Position numbers and translations under genes: made by a program
Notes under the pieces: generated by a model
The model's input: the letters and a program-made list of their open reading frames with translations, nothing else
Databases searched by the model: none
Told to the model about the DNA's origin: nothing
Assembly: GCA_964611345.1 (NCBI GenBank)
Contig: CAZSYU010000002.1
Location: 1-64,000 of the forward strand
Direction: 5' to 3'
Origin: JALZVT01 sp964611345
GTDB taxonomy: Bacteria; Pseudomonadota; Gammaproteobacteria; Pseudomonadales; Azotimanducaceae
DNA: 64,000 nt
Shown here: positions 16,017 to 25,207 of the stretch, piece by piece
Numbering within the stretch: the first letter of the stretch is position 1
How the letters are laid out: each line of letters opens with the position of its first letter

Positions 16017-16829
16017 ATGTCGACGAACACAGCCGAGGCCCCGAAATTCATCACGCTCGAAGAAGCCGCTGCGATGACGACCGGAACCCGCGTCACCTTT
16101 ATACCCGGTATTCCAGCCATGTACTCCGAGGCCTTAAAGAACATCTGTTATGTGAAGGGTGTGCCTCTTATCAGGGCGCTGCATCCAATGATGGGTGTCG
16201 ATAAGGCCACAGGCGAAGATCGGCAGGCAAAGCTCTATGAACTCACGGCGCAAACGAGTTTGCCCACCATGTTGCATGACGAGGAGCGCCCTCGAAACGT
16301 GTGGATAGAGCAGCTTGCCCTGGCCGAGCAAATTGGTGCACCTGGCACACCTGTGCTTATCCCCGAGAACTTTGAACACCGTGCCGACATGTTTGGTTTG
16401 TGCGCTATTGTGCTTGCCGAGGATGGCCTGGTCTGGAACATGCGAATTCTTATGGACAGTCCGCTTGCAAGAAAGTATGGCTATAGCGAAGCCGCGAGTG
16501 CGGCAGCGGCCGACAAGATTGCCGCAGTACTCGGCATTCTCGATCGGCGTCTTGCGGCGCAGGCGCAGGGTGGGTCGAAGTATCTTGTTGGCGATGCTGT
16601 CACCGCGGCGGACATCTACTGGGCCACGCTTAGTATGAGTATCCTTGTGCCGCCGCCTGAGATTATGCCTGTGACCAAACAGAACCAGGGAATGTTAAAA
16701 TTCTTCGCGGCCAACGCGCAGGCGCCGAAGATCGGGGAGGCGCTGACGCAGCGAATTGAGGATCATCAACGCTACATTCTCACTACGTATTGCGAAACGC
16801 CGGCGGTTCTTGGTGGCGAGGCGCTATAA
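16017..16829 (+). CDS. Glutathione S-transferase-like protein
   Basis: A product of 270 residues, longer than a standard GST because of an N-terminal extension (FITLEEAAAMTTGTRVTF). The N-terminal domain is divergent (IPAMYSEALKNICYVKGVPL), with the cis-Pro segment TSLPTMLHDEERPRNVWIEQ. The C-terminal helical domain is typical (KYLVGDAVTAADIYWATLSM). The glutathione-contacting residues cannot be assigned with confidence. It precedes the AhpD-like selenoprotein by 30 bp on the same strand, so the two are likely co-transcribed and may share thiol or peroxide chemistry (inference). Confidence 0.78.
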   Translation: MSTNTAEAPKFITLEEAAAMTTGTRVTFIPGIPAMYSEALKNICYVKGVPLIRALHPMMGVDKATGEDRQAKLYELTAQTSLPTMLHDEERPRNVWIEQLALAEQIGAPGTPVLIPENFEHRADMFGLCAIVLAEDGLVWNMRILMDSPLARKYGYSEAASAAAADKIAAVLGILDRRLAAQAQGGSKYLVGDAVTAADIYWATLSMSILVPPPEIMPVTKQNQGMLKFFAANAQAPKIGEALTQRIEDHQRYILTTYCETPAVLGGEAL

Positions 16830-16859
16830 CTTAAGCGGTATAACCCGAAAGGAGCAAGC

Positions 16860-17942
16860 ATGTACGAAGGCAATCCCTTTTTAAGTGACGCCCTGAAAAC
16901 CAATCACGCGAAGAGCTGGCAGCAGGTGTCCCAGGCTGGTGATTTCTGGGATGCGGCGCAGCGGGTTGCGATAGTTGCCGAGGCGCGCAGTTCCTTGCAC
17001 TGCGAACTCTGTTCGACGCGCAAGCAAGCACTGTCGCCGTTCGGTGTGACTGGCGAGCACACCCGACAATCGACGTCGAGTGAGCTCAGCGATGTTGCCA
17101 TAGACTGCATTCATCGGATTCGCACAGACCCTGGACGGCTGACTCGCGAGTGGTTCGATACGGTCATCGCGTCGGGGATGTCAAAGCAGGCGTACACCGA
17201 GCTGGTGAGCGTTCTAGCTAGTTCGGTAATTATCGACACGTTGCATAGCAGTGTTGGGCTGGAGGTGCCCGCTTTGTACCCACCTGAACCAGGCGATTGC
17301 GCCAATGAGTTCAACACCGACACCGTTGACGAAGGCGGCTGGTTGCCGATGCTGGCTGCACCCCGCGATATCGCGAGCCACGGCTTACCCCAGGTACCAA
17401 ACATCGCGCGAGCACTGGGACTGGTGCCTTCGGCGCTTGCGCTGTTTTTTCAAACTTTCCGGCCACACTACGCGCTGCAAGATATCTCGTTATCCATTAG
17501 CCAGGCACAGGCTGAGTTTGTCGCGAGCAGGGTATCGGCTATTAACGAGTGCTTTTACTGAACCAGCTCGCATACCCTGCTGCTCCGGGCGAGCGGCGAG
17601 AAAGACGGCAATAATTACGACGCAACTTCCGTGACCAGCGAGACTGCTGATTCTGGTGTGCAACACAGTTCCCACTTGCGTGCGCTCACAGAGGCTTCGA
17701 TCCGCAATCAGTTTGAAGAGTTGTCGGCGATCTATGCCACAGCCAAGGCAGCGATGGGTGAGCAAGCAGTGGTAGATGCTCTGGTGGTTGCGAGTGCGTT
17801 TAATGGCATTACGCGGGTTGCAGATGCGACAGGCATTCCGCTGGATGACAGTACGCGCGGCGCGACGGTGCAGCTACGCCAGGAAGCTGGCATAGATGAG
17901 TTTGACTACGCGGTAAAAAGCGAGCGCTACGGCGGCAGCTAG
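16860..17942 (+). CDS. Predicted selenoprotein: two-domain AhpD/carboxymuconolactone-decarboxylase-like protein (Sec234)
   Basis: Two frames read as one 360-codon gene broken only by TGA at 17559-17561; the downstream part continues in the same frame to a TAG. The N-terminal half holds a first CxxC (HCELCSTRK, Cys48/Cys51). The C-terminal half reads AEFVASRVSAINECFY, then TGA, then TSSH. With Cys at the TGA this is exactly the AhpD signature E-x11-C-x2-C-x3-H (Glu219, Cys231, 234, His238). In mycobacterial AhpD the second cysteine is the peroxidatic one, so Sec would sit at the reactive position. A hairpin follows at SECIS distance. AAGGAGCAAGC precedes the ATG. A nonsense mutation is the alternative, but two paralogues in the window show the same TGA at the same position. 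A role in peroxide or organic hydroperoxide reduction is inferred. Confidence 0.82.
17566..17594 (+). other. Candidate bacterial SECIS hairpin for Sec234
   Basis: Four bases after the TGA, GCTCG pairs with CGAGC (17590-17594). An inner CCC/GGG extends the stem and leaves a pyrimidine-rich apical loop with two G's about 17-25 nt from the TGA. This is within the 16-37 nt window known for bacterial SECIS elements. It is looser than the hairpins of the other two genes because of an internal bulge. Confidence 0.5.
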
Positions 17943-17947
17943 CGCGG

Positions 17948-19141
17948 TTAGCTGAGGTATTCCTCGGGGCTGCGATAGGGCGGCACAATGTTGTTCTCGA
18001 CCCAGTCGTCTGGGTCTGTTCTTGGCAAACTGTAACTGGGTTCGCCCTTGCAACTGATGCGATACATCAGGCGCGCGTCTTCCGGCGTGTTGATTATGCT
18101 CTTCGCGGGTGGTGCGTTGTGCAGGGTGGCGAAGTTACTCCACAGCGTGACATCGCCCGGGGTGTGGATGTGGTCGTAGCGGTATTGCGGTTGTAGCACA
18201 TGTGACTCCAGACGATCGAGGAACTCACGCGAGGCGGTGTCTGTTAGACCATCGACTTCTACGGGTGCGATATTCTTGCCGCGCGAGGCCCACACGGGGC
18301 TGTGCAGCGACTTGGTGCCGGTTCGTGGATTGGTGTACACCAGTGGAATTAGCCAACCCGGGTCGCCCACGCGTAAGCGCCGACGCACCATCGTTTTGTC
18401 CAGCTGCTCTTGTTCGGCTGCTGGCAGGTCCGCGTAAGCGGCCACAGTATCGGTGTAGGCGGTTTCGCCGTTCAATGGCAGGGTGTTGCGGCGTTGGGTG
18501 AGTTCAGCTGGCGAATCCGGGTGGTAAAAACCTTCTTCTCTCGGTGTTTCGGAGACCCAGGTTCCGGCAGGGCTGTTTCTGGTGGTAGGGGCAGCTTGCA
18601 CGTAAAACATGCTGGTGGATAACGGAATGGGCTCGAATTCGATATCGGTATGCCAATGCAGACTGCCCACCACCATTTCCTGTTTATCGGGGCCGCTGTT
18701 CACCAGGTTGGTAACTACATAGACAGCTGGGCTCTCGGCATCGGCGATGCAATGCAAAGCATCGGGAAAGGCCCTGTTGCACAGGGTGGCAGTCTGTTTC
18801 TCGACCGACAGTAACTCAAGCGGCACCTGCTGTTTTTTGTAACTTAAATAGTTGGCGTAGTTTTTTGGGTGTGGAATAGGGGCGCCGAAGTGATTGGCCA
18901 GCCGTTCCAGATCGCGCAGGCGAAAGCGACTTTGGTCTTGGGCGGCAAAGCTCACTACGCGGTAGCGGTCGAGTAGAGCCACGACCAATTTTGCCTGGTC
19001 GGGTGTGAGCGCTCGGGTGAGGTCAACGCCATGGACTCTTCTGCCCATACGCTGCTCGGTTGAAAGCGGTGCGATGCTCACCTGGGTGCCAAAAAGATTA
19101 TGGAGTTCGGGTGCGAAGTCTGTTGCTGGTTGTGTGCTCAT
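17948..19141 (-). CDS. TauD/TfdA-family 2-oxoglutarate/Fe(II) dioxygenase
   Basis: A product of 397 residues, about 100 longer than a typical TauD. The iron-binding H-x-D is in SLHWHTDIEFEPIPLSTSM, the distal His in GDVTLWSNFATLHNAPPAK, and the 2-oxoglutarate-binding Arg in DARLMYRISCKGEP. An early RRVHGVDLTRALTPDQ and FAAQDQSRFRLRDLERLANH match the family's N-terminal region. It would hydroxylate a small substrate (sulfonate, phenoxy acid or similar) with release of CO2 and succinate. It converges with the AhpD-like selenoprotein gene, ending 5 bp from it. Confidence 0.88.
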   Translation of the reverse strand: MSTQPATDFAPELHNLFGTQVSIAPLSTEQRMGRRVHGVDLTRALTPDQAKLVVALLDRYRVVSFAAQDQSRFRLRDLERLANHFGAPIPHPKNYANYLSYKKQQVPLELLSVEKQTATLCNRAFPDALHCIADAESPAVYVVTNLVNSGPDKQEMVVGSLHWHTDIEFEPIPLSTSMFYVQAAPTTRNSPAGTWVSETPREEGFYHPDSPAELTQRRNTLPLNGETAYTDTVAAYADLPAAEQEQLDKTMVRRRLRVGDPGWLIPLVYTNPRTGTKSLHSPVWASRGKNIAPVEVDGLTDTASREFLDRLESHVLQPQYRYDHIHTPGDVTLWSNFATLHNAPPAKSIINTPEDARLMYRISCKGEPSYSLPRTDPDDWVENNIVPPYRSPEEYLS

Positions 19142-19210
19142 GGGAAACCCAAGCTAAGTTAGTGAAGCAGTTTGTTGATGCGCGATAGTCACTTAATGGG
19201 ACATAGCCTC

Positions 19211-20041
19211 TTAATGAGGTATAGCCATTGCCCTTGGTGGTCGTACCACGATGTCGGCGATGTTGACGTCAATGGGTTGAGTGACTGCGAAGAGTACGGC
19301 TCTGGCGACATCTGCGGGGCTGGACAGGGTCTTCTTCATGTTTGCCGCCAGTGCATCCAGTGTCTCGGCGGGCAAGTGTCCACCTGGCTGAGCTTCGATG
19401 TCCATGCCGGACATTTTGATAATTTGATCGACAAACGGTTTTGGAAAATTGCGGGCGAAATTAGTGGCAGTGGCCCCTGGCATAACGTTCGTTACGCGGA
19501 TGTTGTCCTCTTCCAGTTCATCTCTCAGGCTTGCTGAGATCACGTTGACGGCGTGTTTGGTGGCACCGTACACGCCCGAATTGCGGCGCTGGGCAGATAC
19601 CGAAGAGATGTTAACGATATGGCCTTCTGCCTCACACTTGCGCATTGCGGTCACGGCGTTCTGGCAACCGACTAACAGGGCGAGGACATTGGTGTCGAGC
19701 ATCGTACGCCAGTCTTCCGGGTTACCTTGCATGATGGGGGCCGGGAATTCGAGGCCAGCGTTGTTTACCATGATGTCCAGGCGCCCGGTGCTTCCGACGG
19801 CAGAGTCAACCAATGCCTGTACCTGGGTGGGTTCACGCAAATCGGCGGTGACCACACTGGCACGGCCCTCGGCGTCGGCGATGTCCTTTTGCGTTTGTTC
19901 CATGGCGGACGTTGTTCGTCCGGCGAGAAAAACGTGAGCCCCAGCCTGCGCAAGCTCGGTAGAAATAGCCAGACCAATGCCGCTGGAGGCGCCTGTCACT
20001 ATCGCTGTACGTCCTGCCAGTGGACTATTGGTGGTGTTCAT
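19211..20041 (-). CDS. Short-chain dehydrogenase/reductase
   Basis: A product of 276 residues with the classical SDR plan: cofactor motif TGASSGIGLA (about residues 17-26), DxNNAG as MVNNAG, catalytic Ser in NISSVSAQRR and YGATKHA as YxxxK. The residues after the second strand (AGRTT) favour NADP. Substrate unknown, probably an alcohol or ketone. It is divergent from a TetR gene with a likely operator between them, so it may be under that regulator. Confidence 0.92.
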   Translation of the reverse strand: MNTTNSPLAGRTAIVTGASSGIGLAISTELAQAGAHVFLAGRTTSAMEQTQKDIADAEGRASVVTADLREPTQVQALVDSAVGSTGRLDIMVNNAGLEFPAPIMQGNPEDWRTMLDTNVLALLVGCQNAVTAMRKCEAEGHIVNISSVSAQRRNSGVYGATKHAVNVISASLRDELEEDNIRVTNVMPGATATNFARNFPKPFVDQIIKMSGMDIEAQPGGHLPAETLDALAANMKKTLSSPADVARAVLFAVTQPIDVNIADIVVRPPRAMAIPH

Positions 20042-20077
20042 GGATGGGATTTCCAGTGTTATTCAATTCCATCAAAA

Positions 20078-20101
20078 TGACAAAATAGATATAAAATGTC
20101 A
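20078..20101. promoter_or_regulatory. Inverted repeat between SDR and TetR genes
   Basis: TGACA and TGTCA arms are separated by 14 AT-rich bases, with the flanks also partly symmetric (AAA left, TTT right). It lies in the 115-bp gap between the divergent SDR and TetR starts, a normal place for a TetR operator overlapping both promoters. Confidence 0.4.
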
Positions 20102-20156
20102 ATTTGGCAGAAATTTGGTAGGTACTCATTCGACTCCATCAAGCGTTTTCGTCAGA

Positions 20157-20750
20157 ATGACCGCCATGCAGGAACACCCAAAACGTCAGGCAATTTTAAC
20201 CGCTGCGCATACGCAGTTTAGCCAGTACGGCTATCGCAAAACGTCGATGGAGGACATCGCTACTGAACTCGGCATATCCAGAGCCTCGCTGTACTCCTAT
20301 TTTGACAATAAGGACGAGATTTTCCGTTGTGTATCCAAATCACTGCATGAAGGAGCATTGGCGGCGGCGCAAGAGTGTCTTGCTGATGATGCCAAGGTGA
20401 GTGATTTGGGTGCGAAGGTTGCGAGCGCGCTGCTTGCCCGGCATCGCCCGTTTCAGTATGAGTTTGTACAGTCAGCGCATGGTAAAGAGTTGCATGATGA
20501 ATACAGCCGCCTGTGCGGCGATATAGTTACGGACTCACATCAGCGGTTCCAGACCATGCTGGGTGCGGCACTGAAGGCTGCAGTGCGACGCGAGGAGATT
20601 AACCTGAAGCAGTCTGGCGTTAGTGCGGCTCAAGCTGCAGAGTTATTAAACTTGGCATCGGCCGGTCTCAAACGCGGTGCGACTGACTCTGCCTCCTTTG
20701 AAAAACGTGTCCGCAAGCTGGCAGCCATATTCGTCGCCGGTTTGAGTTAG
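20157..20750 (+). CDS. TetR-family transcriptional regulator
   Basis: The ATG at 20157 (or 20166) was chosen because the DNA-binding domain begins directly after it (KRQAILTAAHTQFSQYGYRK). The longer frame to 19977 runs through the divergent promoter region and into the SDR gene. The helix-turn-helix is LGISRASLYSYFDNKDEIFR. The product is 197 residues. The stop is 20 bp before the esterase gene on the same strand, so it probably controls that esterase, the divergent SDR, or both. Confidence 0.88.
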   Translation: MTAMQEHPKRQAILTAAHTQFSQYGYRKTSMEDIATELGISRASLYSYFDNKDEIFRCVSKSLHEGALAAAQECLADDAKVSDLGAKVASALLARHRPFQYEFVQSAHGKELHDEYSRLCGDIVTDSHQRFQTMLGAALKAAVRREEINLKQSGVSAAQAAELLNLASAGLKRGATDSASFEKRVRKLAAIFVAGLS

Positions 20751-20770
20751 TTCCCTTAGAGAAATCGATT

Positions 20771-21673
20771 ATGAGTATTAGAGCAAAGCTTATGGGCGCG
20801 ATCATTCGTCGCACTCTGAAGGAGCGGATGGCCACCTTCACGGACGCGGATGAAGTACGGCACCTGGCTAACGCGCCCGGTAAGGCGGCGCCTAAAAGTG
20901 TGAGTGTTGAGGCGGTTAACGCGGGAGGGGTGAACGCCGAGTGGATCGAGGCGGAGGGCGCCCAGAACCAGCAAGAGAAAGTAATCCTGTATCTGCATGG
21001 TGGCGGGTATGTGTTTGGGGGGCTGGATAGTCATCGGGAGATCGCCTGGCGATTGGCGGTGGAAACGGGGCAGCGGGTGTTGTTGCTCGATTATCGGCTT
21101 GCGCCTGAACATCGCTTTCCAGCGCCCGTGGATGATGCGTTTGCAGCCTACGGCTGGTTACTCGAACAGGGCTGCAGTGCAAAACAGCTCACCGTGGCGG
21201 GTGATTCCGCCGGTGGTGGTCTGGCGGTTGCTCTGGCGCTGAAGCTTAAGGATGAGCGTGTGGATTTACCTGGCGCGTTGGTCTTAATGTCGCCCTGGGT
21301 TGATCTCACGCTATCTGGCAACACCATTGATGCCAATGATGCAACGGACGTGATGTTGTCGCGGGGTGCGTTACAGCGATTTACTGATCTGTATATCGGG
21401 GAGCAGGATGCCGCGCACCCATACGCCTCTCCGGTGCTGGGTGATTTGTCTGGCCTGCCGCGAACTTATGTGGTGGTGTGTAGCGGGGAAGTGCTGCGCA
21501 GCGACTCCGACCGACTTGTCGAGCGCATGCGGGTTGCCGGCACCGACGTCACACTCAAAGTCTGGCCTGACATGATGCATGTGTTCCCCATTGCAGCGCG
21601 AATGATTCCCGAAGGGAAAGCTGCGATTAAAGATATGGCGACTTTTCTGGGTTCAGTCCAGCGTTCCAGCTAA
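20771..21673 (+). CDS. HSL-type alpha/beta hydrolase (esterase)
   Basis: A product of 300 residues of the hormone-sensitive-lipase branch. The oxyanion motif is LHGGGYVFGGLDSHR, LDYRLAPEHRFPA follows, the nucleophile elbow is GDSAGGGLA, and the acid and His are in WPDMMHVFPI. No signal peptide. It hydrolyses small to medium acyl esters. A TetR gene precedes it closely, and an MFS carrier gene converges at its 3' end with 2 bp between stops. Confidence 0.92.
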   Translation: MSIRAKLMGAIIRRTLKERMATFTDADEVRHLANAPGKAAPKSVSVEAVNAGGVNAEWIEAEGAQNQQEKVILYLHGGGYVFGGLDSHREIAWRLAVETGQRVLLLDYRLAPEHRFPAPVDDAFAAYGWLLEQGCSAKQLTVAGDSAGGGLAVALALKLKDERVDLPGALVLMSPWVDLTLSGNTIDANDATDVMLSRGALQRFTDLYIGEQDAAHPYASPVLGDLSGLPRTYVVVCSGEVLRSDSDRLVERMRVAGTDVTLKVWPDMMHVFPIAARMIPEGKAAIKDMATFLGSVQRSS

Positions 21674-21675
21674 AG

Positions 21676-23001
21676 CTAAACCGTTGACTCCTGCGCTGCC
21701 TTGGTTTTCTCGGCGAGTTGTTGGGCCAGCTCAAGCTCGCGCGGCAAATGGGTGCCTGCTCGCCAGTACAGGAAGGCAGCGATCAGGTTAACCAGTCCCC
21801 AGCACATCAGACTGTAACGCAGGCTGTCTTCGGCGTAGGAATCAACCAGGCGATCTGCCAGCCAACCCACCGCTGGTGGTCCAAATACAAAACCGATGAA
21901 GTTCAGAATAAAGAGCAGGATTGCAGCGGCTACTGCGCGCATGTGCACGGGGGCCAGACCCTGGGTTTGGGCAAAGGTTGTGCCTTGGTAGAAGTTACCG
22001 AGAATCACGGGAAGGCAGAGAAAGAGCAGCGAGGCCTGCCAGCTGTCTACCCAGAACGCCGCAATACCCAGGGGCACGCTAACCGCCAGAGCAACGGCAA
22101 CCACCCACAGGTACCAGCGTGCGTCGCGGCCGCCAAAGCGATCTGACAACCAGCCACCGGCAACAATGCCAAGTCCGCCAGGGATGCCGAGCACCAGGCC
22201 CAGCCAGAAGCCTGCCTCTGTGAGCGACATTGAATGGCTGCGCACAAAGAACGCAGGCGCCCAGGTGGTCAAACCGTAGCCGACAAATGCGGTTAGCCCG
22301 GCACCGGCCGCCATGTAGGTGAAGGCCCGGCGTTGCAGCAAAAATTGAAACACTTCTATGATGGAGGGGTGATCATGGACAGCATTAGCGGCGACACCAT
22401 CAGCTTGCCCTCTAGCCGGTTCCTTGACGGTCAGAAACACAATGGCGGACAACACGAGTCCTGGAATGCCGACGATAAAAAAGGCGATCCGCCAACCGAA
22501 TTCATCCGCTATGGCACCACCAGCGAACAGCCCAAACATGATGCCAAAGGGTATTCCCAATGAGTAAATACCCAGTGCAGTCGCACGTTCCTTTGCCGGG
22601 TATAAGTCAGCCAACATAGAGTGCGCAGATGGGCTGCAGCCGGCTTCACCAATGCCCACGCCGATGCGTGCAATGGCCAGCTGGACAACATTTTGTGCCA
22701 GGCCAGACAGCGCCGTCATGCCGCTCCAGATGGCCAGCGACAGACCAATCAGGTTTCGTCGATTCCAACGATCGGCGATTAACGCCAGTGGCATGCCGAG
22801 GATGGCGTAAAAAATGGCAAACGCAGTACCCGCGAGCAGCCCCATAACAAAGTCCGTTACACCCAGGTCGGCTTTGATGGGTTCGATCAGAATCGACAGA
22901 ATCTGCCGATCGATGAAGTTAAAGGTGTAGACCACCACCAAAACGCCGAGGGTATAGCGCTTAACGTTGTCACTAATCAGGGGGGCGGTAGATGTTGCCA
23001 T
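21676..23001 (-). CDS. MFS transporter (spinster-like)
   Basis: A product of 441 residues with about twelve membrane helices. After TM1 (GVLVVVYTFNFIDRQILSIL) comes the MFS loop signature ALIADRWNRRNLIG, and a second copy WLSDRFGGRDARW lies in the C-terminal half. The FNFIDRQILS opening is typical of the spinster-like group common in marine Proteobacteria and linked to organic-acid or aromatic uptake. It is divergent from the E1 dehydrogenase operon, suggesting uptake of its substrate (inference). Confidence 0.9.
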   Translation of the reverse strand: MATSTAPLISDNVKRYTLGVLVVVYTFNFIDRQILSILIEPIKADLGVTDFVMGLLAGTAFAIFYAILGMPLALIADRWNRRNLIGLSLAIWSGMTALSGLAQNVVQLAIARIGVGIGEAGCSPSAHSMLADLYPAKERATALGIYSLGIPFGIMFGLFAGGAIADEFGWRIAFFIVGIPGLVLSAIVFLTVKEPARGQADGVAANAVHDHPSIIEVFQFLLQRRAFTYMAAGAGLTAFVGYGLTTWAPAFFVRSHSMSLTEAGFWLGLVLGIPGGLGIVAGGWLSDRFGGRDARWYLWVVAVALAVSVPLGIAAFWVDSWQASLLFLCLPVILGNFYQGTTFAQTQGLAPVHMRAVAAAILLFILNFIGFVFGPPAVGWLADRLVDSYAEDSLRYSLMCWGLVNLIAAFLYWRAGTHLPRELELAQQLAEKTKAAQESTV

Positions 23002-23208
23002 TGTTGTTGTTCTTTTTTACAGCCAAGCCCCGGAGCTTATGCGACTTTGACCCGAAGCGATAGAAAATCAATGGAATTTTGTCCTAACACTTTGATTTCA
23101 TAGTCTCAAACGGATTTAGAAAACACTCAATGTGCCGTAGTAAATGTTTATTGGCCGTTGCCAGGGCGCTTTGTTAGCCTGTTTGAACGGGGGCAGCAGG
23201 AGATGGGG

Positions 23209-24207
23209 ATGAAACTGGATGCGAAGCGAATGGTGCGCATGTTTGAGACCATGACGCGCATTCGAGAATTTGACGAGCGTGCCGCGCGACTCATGGAGCA
23301 GGCCAGAGTGCATGGCTCGGTGCATCTTTACTGTGGCGAGGAGGCGGTGGCAGTGGGGGTGTGCGAGGCCCTGCGCCCCGATGACTACATTACCTCTACG
23401 CACCGCGGTCATGGCCACCTGTTGGCGAAAGGCGGTGATGCGGAGCTGATGTTTGCCGAGCTGTTTGCCAAACCGACCGGCTACAACCGCGGGCGCGGTG
23501 GCTCGATGCACATCGCAGCGCTTGAGCTCGGCATGATTGGCGCCAACGGCATAGTCGCTGCCGGCGCACCTATTGCGCTGGGCGTCGCCTTTGCCTCGGC
23601 GTACCAGGACAACGCTCGCGTGACGATCTGTTTCTTTGGTGACGGCGCGGCTAACGAAGGCGCGTTTCATGAAGCAATGAACATGGCCTCAGTGCTAAAG
23701 GCCCCGATGGTCTTTGTCTGTGAGAACAATGGTTACGGCGAATGGTCGCCGGCTAACACCCAAAGCAACATCGAAGACATTGCCGATCGCGCACACGGCT
23801 ATGGCATACCCGGTGTGGTGGTTGATGGTATGGATATCGTTGCCGTGCATGAAGCCGCCGGCGCCGCCGTTGAGCGTGCTCGCGCGGGAGAAGGACCGAC
23901 GTTGCTTGAGTGCAAGACGTACCGGTTTTACGACCACGTTGGACGTAATTTTGGCGTGCTTGATCGCCCAGCGGAAGAAGAGGCTTTCTGGCGCGCGAGA
24001 GATCCGATAACCGCCTGGCGCAAGGTACTGATCGAGCAGAAAGTAAGTACTGCGAAAAAGCTTGATGCCATCACCGCCAGGATCTGCGCAGAACTTGATG
24101 CCGCGATAGAAAAAACAGAACAGCAACCAGACCCTAACCCGGACGAGCTCATGGAAGGCGTGTATACCAACCCGATTTCTGCGTCAGGTAGTGAGGTGCA
24201 CTCATGA
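23209..24207 (+). CDS. Thiamine-diphosphate-dependent 2-oxoacid/acetoin dehydrogenase E1 alpha subunit
   Basis: A product of 332 residues from the ATG at 23209, next to an AGGAG-like site; an upstream frame start at 23158 adds unconserved residues. Marks: FETMTRIREFDERAARLMEQ, HRGHGHLLAKG, GRGGSMHI, and the ThDP site CFFGDGAANEGAFHEAMN followed by ENNGYGEWSP. It pairs with the beta subunit, whose start overlaps its stop (ATGA). It decarboxylates a 2-oxoacid or acetoin and passes the acyl group to an E2. No E2 or E3 gene lies nearby. Confidence 0.93.
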   Translation: MKLDAKRMVRMFETMTRIREFDERAARLMEQARVHGSVHLYCGEEAVAVGVCEALRPDDYITSTHRGHGHLLAKGGDAELMFAELFAKPTGYNRGRGGSMHIAALELGMIGANGIVAAGAPIALGVAFASAYQDNARVTICFFGDGAANEGAFHEAMNMASVLKAPMVFVCENNGYGEWSPANTQSNIEDIADRAHGYGIPGVVVDGMDIVAVHEAAGAAVERARAGEGPTLLECKTYRFYDHVGRNFGVLDRPAEEEAFWRARDPITAWRKVLIEQKVSTAKKLDAITARICAELDAAIEKTEQQPDPNPDELMEGVYTNPISASGSEVHS

Positions 24208-25187
24208 GTGTAAAGACCATGACCGCCGCGATTAACGAGGCGATTGATCAGGAAATGGCACGCGATGAGCGGGTGTTTGTTGCCGGTGAAGACGTTCGAG
24301 TTGGTGGCCCATTTGGTACGGAGGCCAACTTGCTCGAGAAGTATGGCGAGAAACGCATTGTTAACACCGCGATTTCGGAACAGGCGCTGACGGGCCTTGG
24401 GGTGGGCGCAGCGGCCGTCGGGCTGCGGCCGATCATAGAGATCATGATCATGGACTTTGTCACGGTGGCGATGGACCAGCTTGTTAACCAGATGGCAAAA
24501 ATGAAGTACATGCTGGGTGGCAAACCGGTGTTACCGATTGTAGTAACCACCCACGCGGGCATAGACAGCAGCAGTGCTGCGCAGCACTCAGGCAGTCTCG
24601 AAGCCTGGTTTTGCCACGTACCAGGCCTAAAGGTGCTGATGCCCGCAAACGCCTACGACGCCAAAGGCATGCTGATTAGCGCTATACGCGATGATGACCC
24701 CGTAATTTTCATCAGTAACAAGATTTGCATGCAGTCGAGTTGCGAGGTACCTGATGAACCTTACACAGTGCCCCTTGGGGTGGCGTCGATAGTTAAGGAA
24801 GGTAGTGATATTACGCTGGTTGCCACCGGGCGAATGGTGCAAACCTCGCTCAATGCCTGCGACGTATTGGAAAAGGCCGGTATCAGCACCGAGGTTATCG
24901 ATCCTCGCAGTCTCACACCGCTCGATTTCGCCACCATTCTTAAGTCAGTACAGAAAACGTCGCGAGCTGTCGTGATACATGAGGCCGTTGAAAACTGCGG
25001 AATTGGCGCCGAGATTGCAGCGCGCATTAGCGATCAGGGGTTCGATTTCTTGGACGCACCAGTCAAACGCGTGGGCGCACCATTTACGCCAGTGCCTTTC
25101 GCCCCAGTACTGGAAAATGCCTACTTGCCGGATGAAAACGATATCCTGGATGCGGTGGCCGAGATCTTTCCCAAGCTAAAACCTTAA
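24204..25187 (+). CDS. 2-oxoacid/acetoin dehydrogenase E1 beta subunit
   Basis: A product of 327 residues, translationally coupled to the alpha subunit. It shows the transketolase-type pyrimidine-binding domain (FVAGEDVRVGGPFGTEANLL; NTAISEQALTGLGVGAA) and the C-terminal domain (ISTEVIDPRSLTPLDFATIL; VIHEAVENCGIGAEIAARI). The alpha2beta2 complex acts in the cytoplasm. The next gene, a PQQ/cytochrome dehydrogenase, follows after 20 bp and may belong to the same transcript, which would join alcohol or ketone oxidation to acyl-CoA formation (inference). Confidence 0.93.
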   Translation: MSVKTMTAAINEAIDQEMARDERVFVAGEDVRVGGPFGTEANLLEKYGEKRIVNTAISEQALTGLGVGAAAVGLRPIIEIMIMDFVTVAMDQLVNQMAKMKYMLGGKPVLPIVVTTHAGIDSSSAAQHSGSLEAWFCHVPGLKVLMPANAYDAKGMLISAIRDDDPVIFISNKICMQSSCEVPDEPYTVPLGVASIVKEGSDITLVATGRMVQTSLNACDVLEKAGISTEVIDPRSLTPLDFATILKSVQKTSRAVVIHEAVENCGIGAEIAARISDQGFDFLDAPVKRVGAPFTPVPFAPVLENAYLPDENDILDAVAEIFPKLKP

Positions 25188-25207
25188 GAAATAAACAGGA
25201 CACTGCA

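Noticed and set aside
17559..17561. TGA in the AhpD-like gene as an ordinary nonsense mutation, with two separate genes around it
   Set aside because: The two pieces are in one frame, the second has no ribosome site, and two other family members have the TGA at the same motif position.
23116..23670. 184-codon minus-strand open frame
   Set aside because: Shadow of the E1 alpha gene, whose motifs on the plus strand are clear.
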